A stretch of DNA of 64,000 nt from positions 1-64,000 of the forward strand of contig NZ_JAFHKT010000151.1 of NCBI RefSeq assembly GCF_017052465.1. Direction: 5' to 3'. Below are positions 18,100 through 26,276 of this stretch, one piece after another; the stretch's first letter is position 1; each line of letters opens with the position of its first letter. The translations under genes were made by a program, and so were the position numbers. The stretch is from Arthrobacter pascens. GTDB lineage: Bacteria; Actinomycetota; Actinomycetes; Actinomycetales; Micrococcaceae. The notes below the pieces were generated by a model. The model saw nothing but the letters and a program-made list of their open reading frames with translations, made no database searches and was not told where the DNA came from.

Positions 18100-18677
18100 T
18101 GTGCGGCACCCTCGGTTCCGGTTCCCTCGAAGTCGAGGAAGACGGTTTCGCCCTCGCCCTGGAGGCGGATGTCCCAGGTGAGTCCGCCGTCGGCATCGCG
18201 GCGGGCGATCAGGGTCTTGCGGCGCTCCGGGTCCAGCGAGGACAGCAGCGGGTCCGCCGCCAGCGCTTCCTCGTTCTCCGGCAGGTAGATCCGGGTGAAG
18301 AGGCGGTTCATCAGGCCACGCGCAAAGACGGCGACCGAGATGAAGGCCGCGGCACCGGGTTTGGTGGGTCCGGGGTTCAGCGTGGTGAAGGTGTACACGC
18401 CGGAATTGCCCACGGCGCTGCGGCCGAAACCGGTGAAGGTGTAGCCGTCGCGGACCAGCGAGCCGGTCCGGCGGACGATGTTGCCCTCGGAGTCCGGCTG
18501 CCAGATTTCCAGGATGGCGTCGGGGATCGGGTGGCCGGCGCCGTCGTACACGGTGCCCTGCAGGCGGAGGGAACCCGGGGAACCCGGTGCCAGCAGCTCG
18601 CGGTCCTTCTCGTAGGGCAGGGCGTAGCCGTAGAAGGGGCCCACCGTCTGGCCGGGTGTTGCGGTCAGCTTACTCAT
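18096..18677 (-). CDS. pcaG: Protocatechuate 3,4-dioxygenase alpha subunit
   Basis: A 193-residue alpha subunit of the non-heme iron(III) intradiol dioxygenase that cleaves protocatechuate. It starts MSKLTATPGQTVGPFYGYAL, characteristic of PcaG, and has the intradiol fold motif EIWQPDSEG. As in other alpha subunits the iron ligands are missing. The ATG at 18677 overlaps the pcaH stop by 8 bp; an earlier in-frame ATG at 18707 would overlap by 38 bp and adds residues outside the family pattern. Confidence 0.94.
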   Translation of the reverse strand: MSKLTATPGQTVGPFYGYALPYEKDRELLAPGSPGSLRLQGTVYDGAGHPIPDAILEIWQPDSEGNIVRRTGSLVRDGYTFTGFGRSAVGNSGVYTFTTLNPGPTKPGAAAFISVAVFARGLMNRLFTRIYLPENEEALAADPLLSSLDPERRKTLIARRDADGGLTWDIRLQGEGETVFLDFEGTGTEGAAQ

Positions 18678-19575
18678 GATCGTCACCTTCCGCCCCGAGG
18701 GCTTCATTTTCGGTCCAGGTCCGCTTGGAACCGGTCAAGACGATGTCCCAGTTGTACCCCAGGGCCCATTCCGGCTCGGTGAGGTCGTGGTCGTAGGAGG
18801 CCACGAGGCGGTCGCGGGCGTCCTGGTCCACGATCGACTGGTAGATCGGGTCCAGCGGGAAGAGCTGGTCGCCCGGGAAGTACATCTGGGTGACGATGCG
18901 CTGGGTGAACTCCGTGCCGAACAGCGAGAAGTGGATGTGCGCGGGCCGCCAGGCGTTGAGGTGGTTCTTCCACGGGTAGGCGCCGGGCTTGATCGTGGTG
19001 AAGCGGTAGGAACCGTCCGGGCCGGTGATGCAGCGGCCCACGCCGGTGAAGTTGGGATCCAGCGGCGCCGGGTGCTGGTCGCGCTTGTGGATGTAGCGGC
19101 CGGACGAGTTGGCCTGCCAGATTTCCACGAGCTGGCCGGCCACGGGGCGGCCGTCGCCGTCGAGCACGCGGCCGGCAACGATGATGCGTTCGCCCTGCGG
19201 CTCGCCGTTGTGCTGGATGGTCAGGTCTGACTCCAGGGCGTGCACGTCCTGGTGGCCGAACGCGGGGGAATGCAGCTCGATGGTCTCCGGGTCCGCGTGG
19301 TGCAGGCTCTTGGTGGGGTGGCGCAGGATGCTGCTGCGGTACGGTGCGAAGTCCAGCCGTGGCTGGGTTTCCTTGGGCGCACCGCCCTTCAGGGCCTCGG
19401 CGTAGGCCTCGCCGAGCGCCTTGATCTCGGCGCTGAGATCCTGCTGGGTTTCGACGCGGGGCGCCGGAGCAGGGGCAGCCTGGGGGGCCGGCTTGTGCAG
19501 GTCGGTCACTGCGTCGGCGAGGTCCTCGGTGAGCGCGTCAGCGTTGTACGTCTCAAGATTCACGTCTTCAGGCAC
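18670..19575 (-). CDS. pcaH: Protocatechuate 3,4-dioxygenase beta subunit, with N-terminal extension
   Basis: A 301-residue catalytic beta subunit. Iron ligands are Y161 (GRYIHK), Y200 (GAYPW), H213 and H215 (RPAHIHFS). These are shifted by exactly 53 residues from the classical Pseudomonas numbering (108, 147, 160, 162), so the core is collinear and the protein has about 53 extra N-terminal residues. The extension is acidic, then Pro/Ala-rich (APQAAPAPAP). An internal start cannot be excluded, but the ATG at 19575 directly follows qsuB with AAAGGAGG before it, a strong ribosome binding site. Confidence 0.94.
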   Translation of the reverse strand: MPEDVNLETYNADALTEDLADAVTDLHKPAPQAAPAPAPRVETQQDLSAEIKALGEAYAEALKGGAPKETQPRLDFAPYRSSILRHPTKSLHHADPETIELHSPAFGHQDVHALESDLTIQHNGEPQGERIIVAGRVLDGDGRPVAGQLVEIWQANSSGRYIHKRDQHPAPLDPNFTGVGRCITGPDGSYRFTTIKPGAYPWKNHLNAWRPAHIHFSLFGTEFTQRIVTQMYFPGDQLFPLDPIYQSIVDQDARDRLVASYDHDLTEPEWALGYNWDIVLTGSKRTWTENEALGAEGDDHE

Positions 19576-19587
19576 AGCAGCCTCCTT

Positions 19588-21525
19588 TCAGTGGGTGGTG
19601 GAGTGGGTTGAACTGGTCAGTTGGTGCAGGTGGTCGTACTGGACGGCGTGGCGCACCGGGGCGTTCGGCGCCCCGTAGCCGTCATAGCTGCCGCGGCGTT
19701 CCACCATTTCGAAGAACACGCTGCCCACCGTGGCGGTGTAGAAGTGCAGGAACTCACCGTCCCCGTCACGGTCGTAGAGCAGGTTCAGCTCCTGGAGCGT
19801 CGCCAGGAACGCGGGGTCCAGCCCGAAGCGGGCGTCCAGGTCCTCGTAGTAGTTCGCCGGGATCTGCAGGAAGTTCAGGCCCCGCTCCCGTGCGGAGCGT
19901 GCCGTGGCCACTAGGTCATCCACCGCGAACGCGATGTGCTCCTGGTAGGTCTTGTGCCGCGTCCCGTCCTGCTGGAGGAGCGGAGCCAGGTTCAGCACCA
20001 GCCGCACCGCCCGGTCCGAGGTCTGCATGACCTGGGAGCGGACCAGTCCGCTGGGGCTGGCCACCTCGGCGTAGGGCTGCGGTTCCAGGGCGAGGGCGCT
20101 GGTGTAAAACAGGACGGCCTCGTCGAAGTGCTGCCACGGCTGGGCCAGGTTGACGTGGTCGATCACGGCGCTCCGGCCGCCGGAGTGCACCTCAAGCCCC
20201 TCGCCGAACCCGCGGGGCTCGCCAAATTCGTTGATCCAGGCCGCGGTCCCGTCGGGGCTCCCCTGGCACAGGAAGATCTCGGTGGAGTCCGGGGCGGCGA
20301 AGCCCTGGAACACCTCCTCGTTGGCCTGGCTCTTGCGCGGCACCGCCGGCGCCTTGAGCTGCTGGGCGCGGGCCGAGGCAATCACCGGCGAATCGACGTC
20401 AAAGCCGAGGGCGGCGATGGCCGGCGCGGCAGAGCCCGATGGGGCCTGTTCGTTGATGATCACCCGGGCGTGGCCCATGGTCCACAGCTGCACGTCCTTG
20501 GTGCGGTGCCGGCCGTTGAACTCGAAGCCGAGCTGGCCCAGGACGGTTTCCAGGGCGGCCGTGTCCGCTGCCTTGACCTCGGCGAAGTTGAAGCCTGCCG
20601 GTTCGGCGACCTGCGGGAGCGTGGCCAGTTCCATGGGATAACGACGGCGGGCAGGGGCCGGAGGACCACCAGCAACAGTGCCCGCGGCGCCGTTGGCAGC
20701 GTTCGCCTCGAGCCACTTGGCGCTTTGTTCCTCGAGCCAGATCAGCGAGCGCATGGCGTCAACGGCGGTGCGTTCGACGTCGGACTGGCGGAAGACGTCG
20801 TTGAAGACCTCTAGGGACACCGGGCCGGTGTAGCCGGCGCGGACCACGTGGCCCATGAACTTGGCCAACTCGAACTGGCCCTCGCCGGGGAAGACGCGGT
20901 AGTGACGGCTCCAGGACAGCACGTCCATGGAGAGCTTGGGGGCGTCCGCCACCTGGACGAAGAAGATCTTCTCGGCGTTGATGACCTCGATGGGCGCGGT
21001 GTCCCAGTCGCGGGCCAGGATGTGGAACGAGTCCAGGCACGTGCCGAGGTTGGGATGGCCCACCATTTCCACGAGACGGTGCGCATGCTCGTAGTCATTG
21101 ACGTACTTGCCCCAGGCGAGTGCCTCGTAGGCCACCCGGACGCCGTGGTCACCGGCCAGTTCCGCCAGGGCGGCGAGCTGCCTGGCGCGCAGCCCGTCGT
21201 CGTCGATCGTGGCGGTGGCGACGTTGGAACAGACCAGCATGGTGTCCATGCCCAGCCGGGACATCAGCCTGAACTTGGCGTCAGCGCGGCGGAGGTTGGC
21301 GGCCAGCAGGTCCTCGGGAACACTGTCAAAGTCGCGGAACGGCTGGTACAGGTCCAGGGTGAGGCCCAGGTCGGCCGCCATCTTGCGGACGTCCTCCGGG
21401 CTCAGCGGGGAGGTCACCAGGTCCTGCTCGAAGATTTCAATGCCGTCGAAGCCCGCAATGGCGCAGGCCTGCATCTTTTCCTTGAGGGTGCCGGACAGGC
21501 ATACGGTGGCGATGCCGGTTCGCAT
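19588..21525 (-). CDS. qsuB: 3-dehydroshikimate dehydratase, two-domain QsuB/QuiC type
   Basis: A 645-residue fusion. Residues 1 to about 270 form a sugar-phosphate-isomerase/AP-endonuclease-like TIM barrel that dehydrates 3-dehydroshikimate to protocatechuate. Its metal ligands fall at E134, D165, Q191 and E239, the same numbers I recall for Pseudomonas QuiC1; H168 is close by. Residues about 305-640 resemble 4-hydroxyphenylpyruvate dioxygenase (two VOC halves) and keep a His-His-Glu set: H457 (DHVN), H530 (EHIAF), E606 (FFEMVERRG). The linker 275-295 is Ala/Gly/Pro-rich. The start shares one base with the aroE stop (TGATG). It joins the shikimate steps to the pca genes. Confidence 0.93.
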   Translation of the reverse strand: MRTGIATVCLSGTLKEKMQACAIAGFDGIEIFEQDLVTSPLSPEDVRKMAADLGLTLDLYQPFRDFDSVPEDLLAANLRRADAKFRLMSRLGMDTMLVCSNVATATIDDDGLRARQLAALAELAGDHGVRVAYEALAWGKYVNDYEHAHRLVEMVGHPNLGTCLDSFHILARDWDTAPIEVINAEKIFFVQVADAPKLSMDVLSWSRHYRVFPGEGQFELAKFMGHVVRAGYTGPVSLEVFNDVFRQSDVERTAVDAMRSLIWLEEQSAKWLEANAANGAAGTVAGGPPAPARRRYPMELATLPQVAEPAGFNFAEVKAADTAALETVLGQLGFEFNGRHRTKDVQLWTMGHARVIINEQAPSGSAAPAIAALGFDVDSPVIASARAQQLKAPAVPRKSQANEEVFQGFAAPDSTEIFLCQGSPDGTAAWINEFGEPRGFGEGLEVHSGGRSAVIDHVNLAQPWQHFDEAVLFYTSALALEPQPYAEVASPSGLVRSQVMQTSDRAVRLVLNLAPLLQQDGTRHKTYQEHIAFAVDDLVATARSARERGLNFLQIPANYYEDLDARFGLDPAFLATLQELNLLYDRDGDGEFLHFYTATVGSVFFEMVERRGSYDGYGAPNAPVRHAVQYDHLHQLTSSTHSTTH

Positions 21526-22406
21526 CAGACAGCCACCTCTTCCGCGGCGATGAGCTCCAGGAAGTGCGCGCGCATCCGCTCGGCGTCGGCGTCGAGGCCG
21601 GTGAAGATCCGGAAGGCGTCGGCGGCCTGGCCCACCGCCATGCGTCCGCCGTCGAGCACGTCGCAGCCTTTGGCGCGGGCATCCCGGACCAGTTCGGTTT
21701 CGATGGGCCGGTAGACGATGTCCGCCACCCAGTGGCGGGGCTCCACGAGCGCCATGTCGAGCGGCGTGCCGGGGTGGGCTGCCATGCCCACGGGGGTGCA
21801 GTGCACCAGGCCGTCGGCCTGGGCCATGAGCTGCGGCAGCGCCGCCGTCGGGCGCCCTGTGATGACGCGGTCCGGGAAGAAGACGGCCAGTTCGGCGGCC
21901 CGTTCTGCGCTCCGCGCCGGGTCCATGTCCACGAGGTCCAGCGTCTGGACGCCGGCGGTGAGGAGGGCGTAGGCGACGGCGGAGCCGGCACCGCCCGCTC
22001 CCAACTGGACCACGCGGTCCAGCTTCGCGTCGGGGAGGCCGGAGGCGAGGGCGGCGGCAAAGCCGGAGAAGTCGGTGTTGTGGCCGATAAAGCGGCCGTC
22101 CTGGATGACCACGGTGTTGACGGCACCCAGGCGTTCGGCGTCGGGGGCGATCTCATCGAGGTGCTCAAGGACCAGCTGCTTGCACGGGTGCGTGATGTTC
22201 AGCCCGTTGAAGCCCATCCGGGAGGCGCTCTGCAACAGGTCGCCGATGGACGTGGCGGGAAGGCCCAGCTCCAGGAGATCAATGGGGCGGTACAGGTAGC
22301 GCAGCCCCTGCAGATCGCCTTCGCGTTCATGCATGTGGGGAGAGAGTGACGGCATTACGCCATCGCCGACCAGTCCCACGAGGTAGGACTCAGTTCGATT
22401 GCTCAT
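21525..22406 (-). CDS. qsuD: Shikimate/quinate dehydrogenase
   Basis: A 293-residue AroE-family dehydrogenase. Substrate residues are S20 and S22 (PSLSPHMHE), catalytic K76 (ITHPCKQ) and D112 (HNTDFSG); the nucleotide motif is QLGAGGAGSAVAYAL followed by D in LVDMDPARS, which favours NAD+ over NADP+. That, and its place beside qsuB and pca genes, suggests a catabolic enzyme oxidising shikimate (and possibly quinate), rather than the biosynthetic AroE. Start at 22406 has AAAGGAG upstream; a longer frame to 22493 would enter the promoter region. Confidence 0.9.
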   Translation of the reverse strand: MSNRTESYLVGLVGDGVMPSLSPHMHEREGDLQGLRYLYRPIDLLELGLPATSIGDLLQSASRMGFNGLNITHPCKQLVLEHLDEIAPDAERLGAVNTVVIQDGRFIGHNTDFSGFAAALASGLPDAKLDRVVQLGAGGAGSAVAYALLTAGVQTLDLVDMDPARSAERAAELAVFFPDRVITGRPTAALPQLMAQADGLVHCTPVGMAAHPGTPLDMALVEPRHWVADIVYRPIETELVRDARAKGCDVLDGGRMAVGQAADAFRIFTGLDADAERMRAHFLELIAAEEVAV

Positions 22407-22512
22407 GCGTGCGGCTCCTTTGACAACGGCACACGGCCTGCGGGGCGCGGAAGGCGCCGTGCCGGCCAGGTGATAGGGATTACGGTACAACAAAAGTTCA
22501 TATGATGCACTC

Positions 22513-22531
22513 TTGTTCTCTATACGAACAA
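22513..22531. promoter_or_regulatory. Palindromic site TTGTTC-n7-GAACAA upstream of the shikimate/pca run
   Basis: A perfect 6-bp inverted repeat with a 7-bp spacer, 107 bp upstream of the qsuD start and 25 bp after the stop of the IclR gene. IclR-type activators commonly bind such sites. Which of the two IclR proteins of the island would bind it is unknown. No clear -35/-10 pair was found between it and qsuD. Confidence 0.45.
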
Positions 22532-22555
22532 AATCAGCAGGGAGTGGGCGTGAGA

Positions 22556-23443
22556 TCAGCGCTGCGGCAGCCTGGCGGCCAGCTCCGCCGCGGCGTCCTG
22601 CAGCAACGGCACCAGCGCCACGAGTGCCTCCAGACTGAGCCGGAACACGGGAACGGCGGTGGCCAGCGAAGCGAAGGCAACACCCTGGGAGTTGAAGACC
22701 GGCACGGCCACGGCACGCATGCCGAGCTCGTTTTCCTCGTCCATGACGGCATAGCCCTGGCGCCGGACCTTGTCGATTTCGGCGCGGAACTGGGCGCGGT
22801 CGGTAATGGAAACTTCCGTGAGCGGTTCCAGCGGCAGCTCCGCCAGGAGCCGTTCCCGCTCGGAATCCTCGGCGAACGCAACAAGAGCCTTGCCCACGGC
22901 TGTCGTGTGGAGGGCCCCGAGATGGCCGGGGTCGCTGGTGACGCGGAAGGTCTGCGGCCCGTCCACCTTGTTCACAGTGAGGTGGTGGATGCCGTCCCGC
23001 ACAGACAGGATGGTGGCCTCCCCCGACTGCTCGGTGACGCGGCGCAGGATGGGGAGCGCGGTGCCGGCAAACCCGTGGTGGTTGGACACCCGCTGACCCA
23101 GCTGGAAGATGCGCAGGCCCAGGTGGTAGCGGCGGCCGTCCGGCTCGTAGTCCACGAATCCGTCGCGGGTCAGCGAGCCCAGCAGCCGGTAGGTGGTGCT
23201 GAAGGGCAGGTCCGCCCGGCGGGAGAGGTCGGACGCGCTGGCGCCACGGGGCTCATCGCCGAGCAGTACGAGCAGGCCCAGGGCCTTGCCCACCATGTCC
23301 GTCCGGGAGTCACCCTTCGCGGATTTTGCCGGCTTGGCCTGCACCCCCGGCTCATTGGCCGGCTCATTGACTGACCCTTCTGCCGGTGCTTCTTCCGGGG
23401 ACTGGATGCCGGCGTCGCCGCCTGTGGCTTCTTTCACACTCAT
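22556..23443 (-). CDS. IclR-family transcriptional regulator of the shikimate genes
   Basis: A 295-residue IclR regulator. Residues 1-47 are hydrophilic and probably disordered. The winged helix-turn-helix follows (GASASDLSRRADLPFSTTYRLLGSLTRDGF), then the IclR ligand domain (LGALHTTAVGKALVAFAED, MDEENELGMRAVAVPVFNSQG). GAGGT lies before the ATG at 23443; an in-frame ATG at 23461 is less likely. It faces the MHS permease across a 223-bp region with a large inverted repeat and is upstream of qsuD on the same strand, so it probably controls both directions. Confidence 0.87.
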   Translation of the reverse strand: MSVKEATGGDAGIQSPEEAPAEGSVNEPANEPGVQAKPAKSAKGDSRTDMVGKALGLLVLLGDEPRGASASDLSRRADLPFSTTYRLLGSLTRDGFVDYEPDGRRYHLGLRIFQLGQRVSNHHGFAGTALPILRRVTEQSGEATILSVRDGIHHLTVNKVDGPQTFRVTSDPGHLGALHTTAVGKALVAFAEDSERERLLAELPLEPLTEVSITDRAQFRAEIDKVRRQGYAVMDEENELGMRAVAVPVFNSQGVAFASLATAVPVFRLSLEALVALVPLLQDAAAELAARLPQR

Positions 23444-23455
23444 ACCTCGATGTTG

Positions 23456-23558
23456 CCACAATGTGAGAGCTATTTCTAGATCGTGAATAAGATTCTTGAC
23501 AGGTGACTGCCCTCACAGTCATCATTGCTGTATCGCACAAGTAGCTCTCACCATGTGG
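23456..23558. promoter_or_regulatory. Divergent control region with a 17-bp inverted pair and a promoter
   Basis: CCACAATGTGAGAGCTA (23456-23472) and TAGCTCTCACCATGTGG (23542-23558) are reverse complements at 15 of 17 positions, including an unbroken 10-bp core (GTGAGAGCTA). They are 69 bp apart and frame TTGACA at 23496-23501, which with CATCAT at 23520-23525 (18-bp spacing) could drive the permease gene. Two identical half-sites placed about eight helical turns apart suggest binding of one regulator at both ends, probably the adjacent IclR protein, with looping. Function is inferred. Confidence 0.55.
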
Positions 23559-23666
23559 CTACTTCGTCCGGGTCCGAGGACCTCCAGCCGCCCCTTCCCC
23601 ACCACGGACGGCGGCTGCACCACTCCTGATACATCCGCGACAACGTCGTCACACCGAAGGAACACC

Positions 23667-24986
23667 ATGAGCCAGACACTCCCGTCCGCAGAGCCGGGCA
23701 CCGTTGCCCCGGCCGGGACCCCGAAGAAGGCAGCCCTTGCCAGCTTCCTCGGCAGCGCCGTCGAGTACTACGACTTTTTCATCTTCGGCTCCGCCGCCGC
23801 CCTGATCTTCCCCACGGTCTTCTTCCCGAATGCTGACGCGAATGCAGCCATCATGTCCTTCGCCACCTTCGGCTTCGCCTACGTGGCGCGGCCGGTCGGC
23901 GCCGTCATCCTGGGCCACTTCGGCGACCGGGTGGGCCGGCGCAAGGTCCTCATGTTCACGCTGCTGCTCATGGGCGCGTCGACGTTCCTGATCGGCTGCC
24001 TCCCGGACTTCAACACCGTCGGCTGGTGGGCCCCGGCCCTGCTGGTGCTGGCCCGCCTCTGCCAGGGCCTCTCCGCAGCCGGCGAGCAGGCCGGTGCCTC
24101 CTCCATGACCCTGGAGCACGCCCCGGACAACCGCCGTTCCTTCTTCACCTCCTGGACCCTCACCGGCACCCAGGGCGGCCAGATCCTCGCCGCACTCGTC
24201 TTCATCCCGGTCCTCGCCCTGCCCGACGAGATCAAGTACGGCATCGGCTGGCGCATCCCGTTCTGGCTCAGCGCCGTAGTGGTGATTGTGGCGTTCTTCA
24301 TCCGCCGCACGCTGCACGAGCCGCCCGCCTTCGAGGAAGCCCAGAAGACCGCCCAGATCGCCAAGCTGCCCGTGGCCGACCTGCTGAAGACCCACTGGCG
24401 CGATGTCCTGCGCGTCATCTGCTGCGCCTTCATTGCCGCCGTCTCAACCGTGTTTGGCACCCTCGCCATCAGCTACGCCAAGACCGTGGCCGGCGTGGAC
24501 GGCACCACCACCCTGTGGCTCGTTGTCGGCGCCAACCTCGTGGCCCTGGGCACGCAGCCGCTGTTCGGCCGGCTCGCCGACAGGATCGGCCGCAAGCCCG
24601 TCTTCATCTACGGCGCCCTGTCCAGCGCCATCCTCACCCCGGTCTTCCTGCTCAGCCTCGAATCGGGCAGCGTGCCGCTGATGTTCCTGGCCGCCATCGG
24701 CTTCTTCTCCTGCGGCTACGCAGCCTCGAACGCCGTCTGGCCGTCCTTCTACGCCGAGATGTTCAGCACCAAGGTCCGCTTCTCCGGCCTGGCCATCGGC
24801 ACCCAGCTCGGCTTCCTGATGGCCGGATTCGCGCCGGCGATCGTGGCAGCCATGGGCGGCATCAAGCCCGGCGGCTGGGTCCAGATCAGCGTCTTCACCG
24901 CCGTCATCTGCACCATCGCCGCGGTCTCTGCCCTGACGGCCAAGGAAACCTTCAAGGTTCCCACCCAGCAGCTCGGCCTCAAGTAA
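23667..24986 (+). CDS. MHS-family MFS permease, shikimate transporter type
   Basis: A 439-residue, 12-helix metabolite:H+ symporter. It has the MHS hallmarks SFLGSAVEYYDFFIFGSAAAL in helix 1, GHFGDRVGRRKVL after helix 2 and RLCQGLSAAGEQAGASSMTLEHAP in helix 4. Family relatives carry shikimate (ShiA), proline/betaine, alpha-ketoglutarate or dicarboxylates. The position opposite an IclR regulator and the shikimate/pca genes makes shikimate, quinate or protocatechuate the likely substrate. The ATG at 23667 has GAAGGA upstream; the longer frame to 23496 crosses the promoter. Confidence 0.88.
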   Translation: MSQTLPSAEPGTVAPAGTPKKAALASFLGSAVEYYDFFIFGSAAALIFPTVFFPNADANAAIMSFATFGFAYVARPVGAVILGHFGDRVGRRKVLMFTLLLMGASTFLIGCLPDFNTVGWWAPALLVLARLCQGLSAAGEQAGASSMTLEHAPDNRRSFFTSWTLTGTQGGQILAALVFIPVLALPDEIKYGIGWRIPFWLSAVVVIVAFFIRRTLHEPPAFEEAQKTAQIAKLPVADLLKTHWRDVLRVICCAFIAAVSTVFGTLAISYAKTVAGVDGTTTLWLVVGANLVALGTQPLFGRLADRIGRKPVFIYGALSSAILTPVFLLSLESGSVPLMFLAAIGFFSCGYAASNAVWPSFYAEMFSTKVRFSGLAIGTQLGFLMAGFAPAIVAAMGGIKPGGWVQISVFTAVICTIAAVSALTAKETFKVPTQQLGLK

Positions 24987-25018
24987 CCCGGCTGGCACCC
25001 GACCGGCCCAGGTGCGCC

Positions 25019-25115
25019 CCGCCGTCGTGACCCTGTTTGCCCGCTAAACACCCCGCGACACGGCGAATCGCCGCCTCTGCGGCCGGTTTAGCTTCAAAGA
25101 AGGTCACGACGGCGG
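25019..25115. repeat. 97-bp compound hairpin element
   Basis: Terminal arms CCGCCGTCGTGACC (25019-25032) and GGTCACGACGGCGG (25102-25115) are exact reverse complements. Inside, GCTAAAC (25043-25049) pairs with GTTTAGC (25086-25092), and GGCG-AAT-CGCC (25062-25072) forms a central hairpin. It lies between two convergent genes (stops at 24986 and 25126), so it may serve as a bidirectional terminator, but its size and nesting suggest a palindromic mobile-type element. No coding content. Confidence 0.75.
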
Positions 25116-25125
25116 CCCGTCCCGT

Positions 25126-26193
25126 TTAAGTTGCCAGCACCTCGGCGAGGTCGAACTTCACCGGCTCCTCCAGCTGCTCATAGGTGCACGACTCCGGCCC
25201 GCGGTCCGGGCGCCAGCGCACGAACTGGGCCGTGTGGCGGAACCGTTCGCCCTCCATGTGGTCGTACTTCACTTCAAGCACCCGTTCGGGACGCAGCGGC
25301 GTGAAGGACAGATCCTTGCCGGCGCTCCAGCGGCTGCCCTCGGCGTTGCGCGGGGTGCGGGTGCCGTCCTCCTGTTTGGCCCAGGCCCACGGGTGGTTGT
25401 CGAAGTCAGTGACGAGCGGCTGCAGTTCCTCGAAAAGGTCCTTCCGCCGCTGCATCGGAAAGGCGCCCACCACGCCCACGCTGGCGAGTTCACCGTCGGG
25501 CCTGTACAGACCCAGCAGCAGCGATCCGATGGCGTCCGGGCCGCTCTTGTGCAGCCGGTATCCGGCCAGGACGCAGTCCGCCGTCCGCTCATGCTTGACC
25601 TTGAACATGACCCGCTTATCCGGTTGGTACACGCCGTTGAGGGGCTTGGCGATGATCCCGTCCAGCCCGGCACCTTCAAACTGGTGGAACCATCGCCCGG
25701 CCAGCTCCCGGTCCTGCGTGGCGGCGGTCAGGTGGATCGGCGGGCCGGCGCTGGCCAGGACCTGTTCCAGGGCGGCGCGGCGCTCCGCGAAAGGCCTGCC
25801 GCTGAAGTCGTCGTCACCGAGTGCCAGCAGGTCGAAGGCCACGAACTTCACCGGCGTCTGTTCGGCCAGCATCTTGACCCTGCTCGCCGCCGGGTGAATC
25901 CGCTGCTGCAGGGCGTCGAAGTCGAGCCGGTCCCCGGAGGTACCCACCAGCACGATCTCGCCGTCGAGCACGCATTTTGGCGGCAGGTTGGCCTTCAGCG
26001 CCTCCACGAGCTCGGGGAAGTAGCGCGTCATCGGCTTTTCGTTGCGGCTGCCGATCTCCACGTCGTCGCCGTCGCGGAAGATGATGGACCGGAACCCGTC
26101 CCACTTAGGCTCGTAGCTCATGGCCCCGTCCGGGATGGCGGCCACCGATTTGGCAAGCATCGGAGAAACGGGGGGCATGACCGGCAGCTGCAT
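25126..26193 (-). CDS. ATP-dependent DNA ligase, LigC type
   Basis: A 355-residue ligase with an adenylation domain and an OB domain, no polymerase or nuclease domain. The AMP-accepting lysine is K30 in YEPKWDGFRS; later motifs are VLDGEIVLV, VKFVAFDLLAL, GLDGIIAKPLNGVY and VMFKVKHERTADCVLAGYR. Actinobacterial LigC proteins act in stationary-phase or base-excision end joining beside the main NAD+ ligase. The ATG at 26193 (MQLPVMPPVSPMLAK) matches the family start; another ATG at 26202 is possible. Divergent from the LLM oxidoreductase gene, with 83 bp between. Confidence 0.92.
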   Translation of the reverse strand: MQLPVMPPVSPMLAKSVAAIPDGAMSYEPKWDGFRSIIFRDGDDVEIGSRNEKPMTRYFPELVEALKANLPPKCVLDGEIVLVGTSGDRLDFDALQQRIHPAASRVKMLAEQTPVKFVAFDLLALGDDDFSGRPFAERRAALEQVLASAGPPIHLTAATQDRELAGRWFHQFEGAGLDGIIAKPLNGVYQPDKRVMFKVKHERTADCVLAGYRLHKSGPDAIGSLLLGLYRPDGELASVGVVGAFPMQRRKDLFEELQPLVTDFDNHPWAWAKQEDGTRTPRNAEGSRWSAGKDLSFTPLRPERVLEVKYDHMEGERFRHTAQFVRWRPDRGPESCTYEQLEEPVKFDLAEVLAT

Positions 26194-26276
26194 AGGCCCC
26201 ATTCTTACCCGGGTCCCGCAAAGGCGCCACCCCTGGAGCCCTCGACACTGGCACCGGGCCCCGGTAGACATTAACG

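Noticed and set aside
19588..21525. QsuB as an artificial fusion or frameshift
   Set aside because: The two-domain form is natural in this family, and both halves have intact metal sites in one frame.
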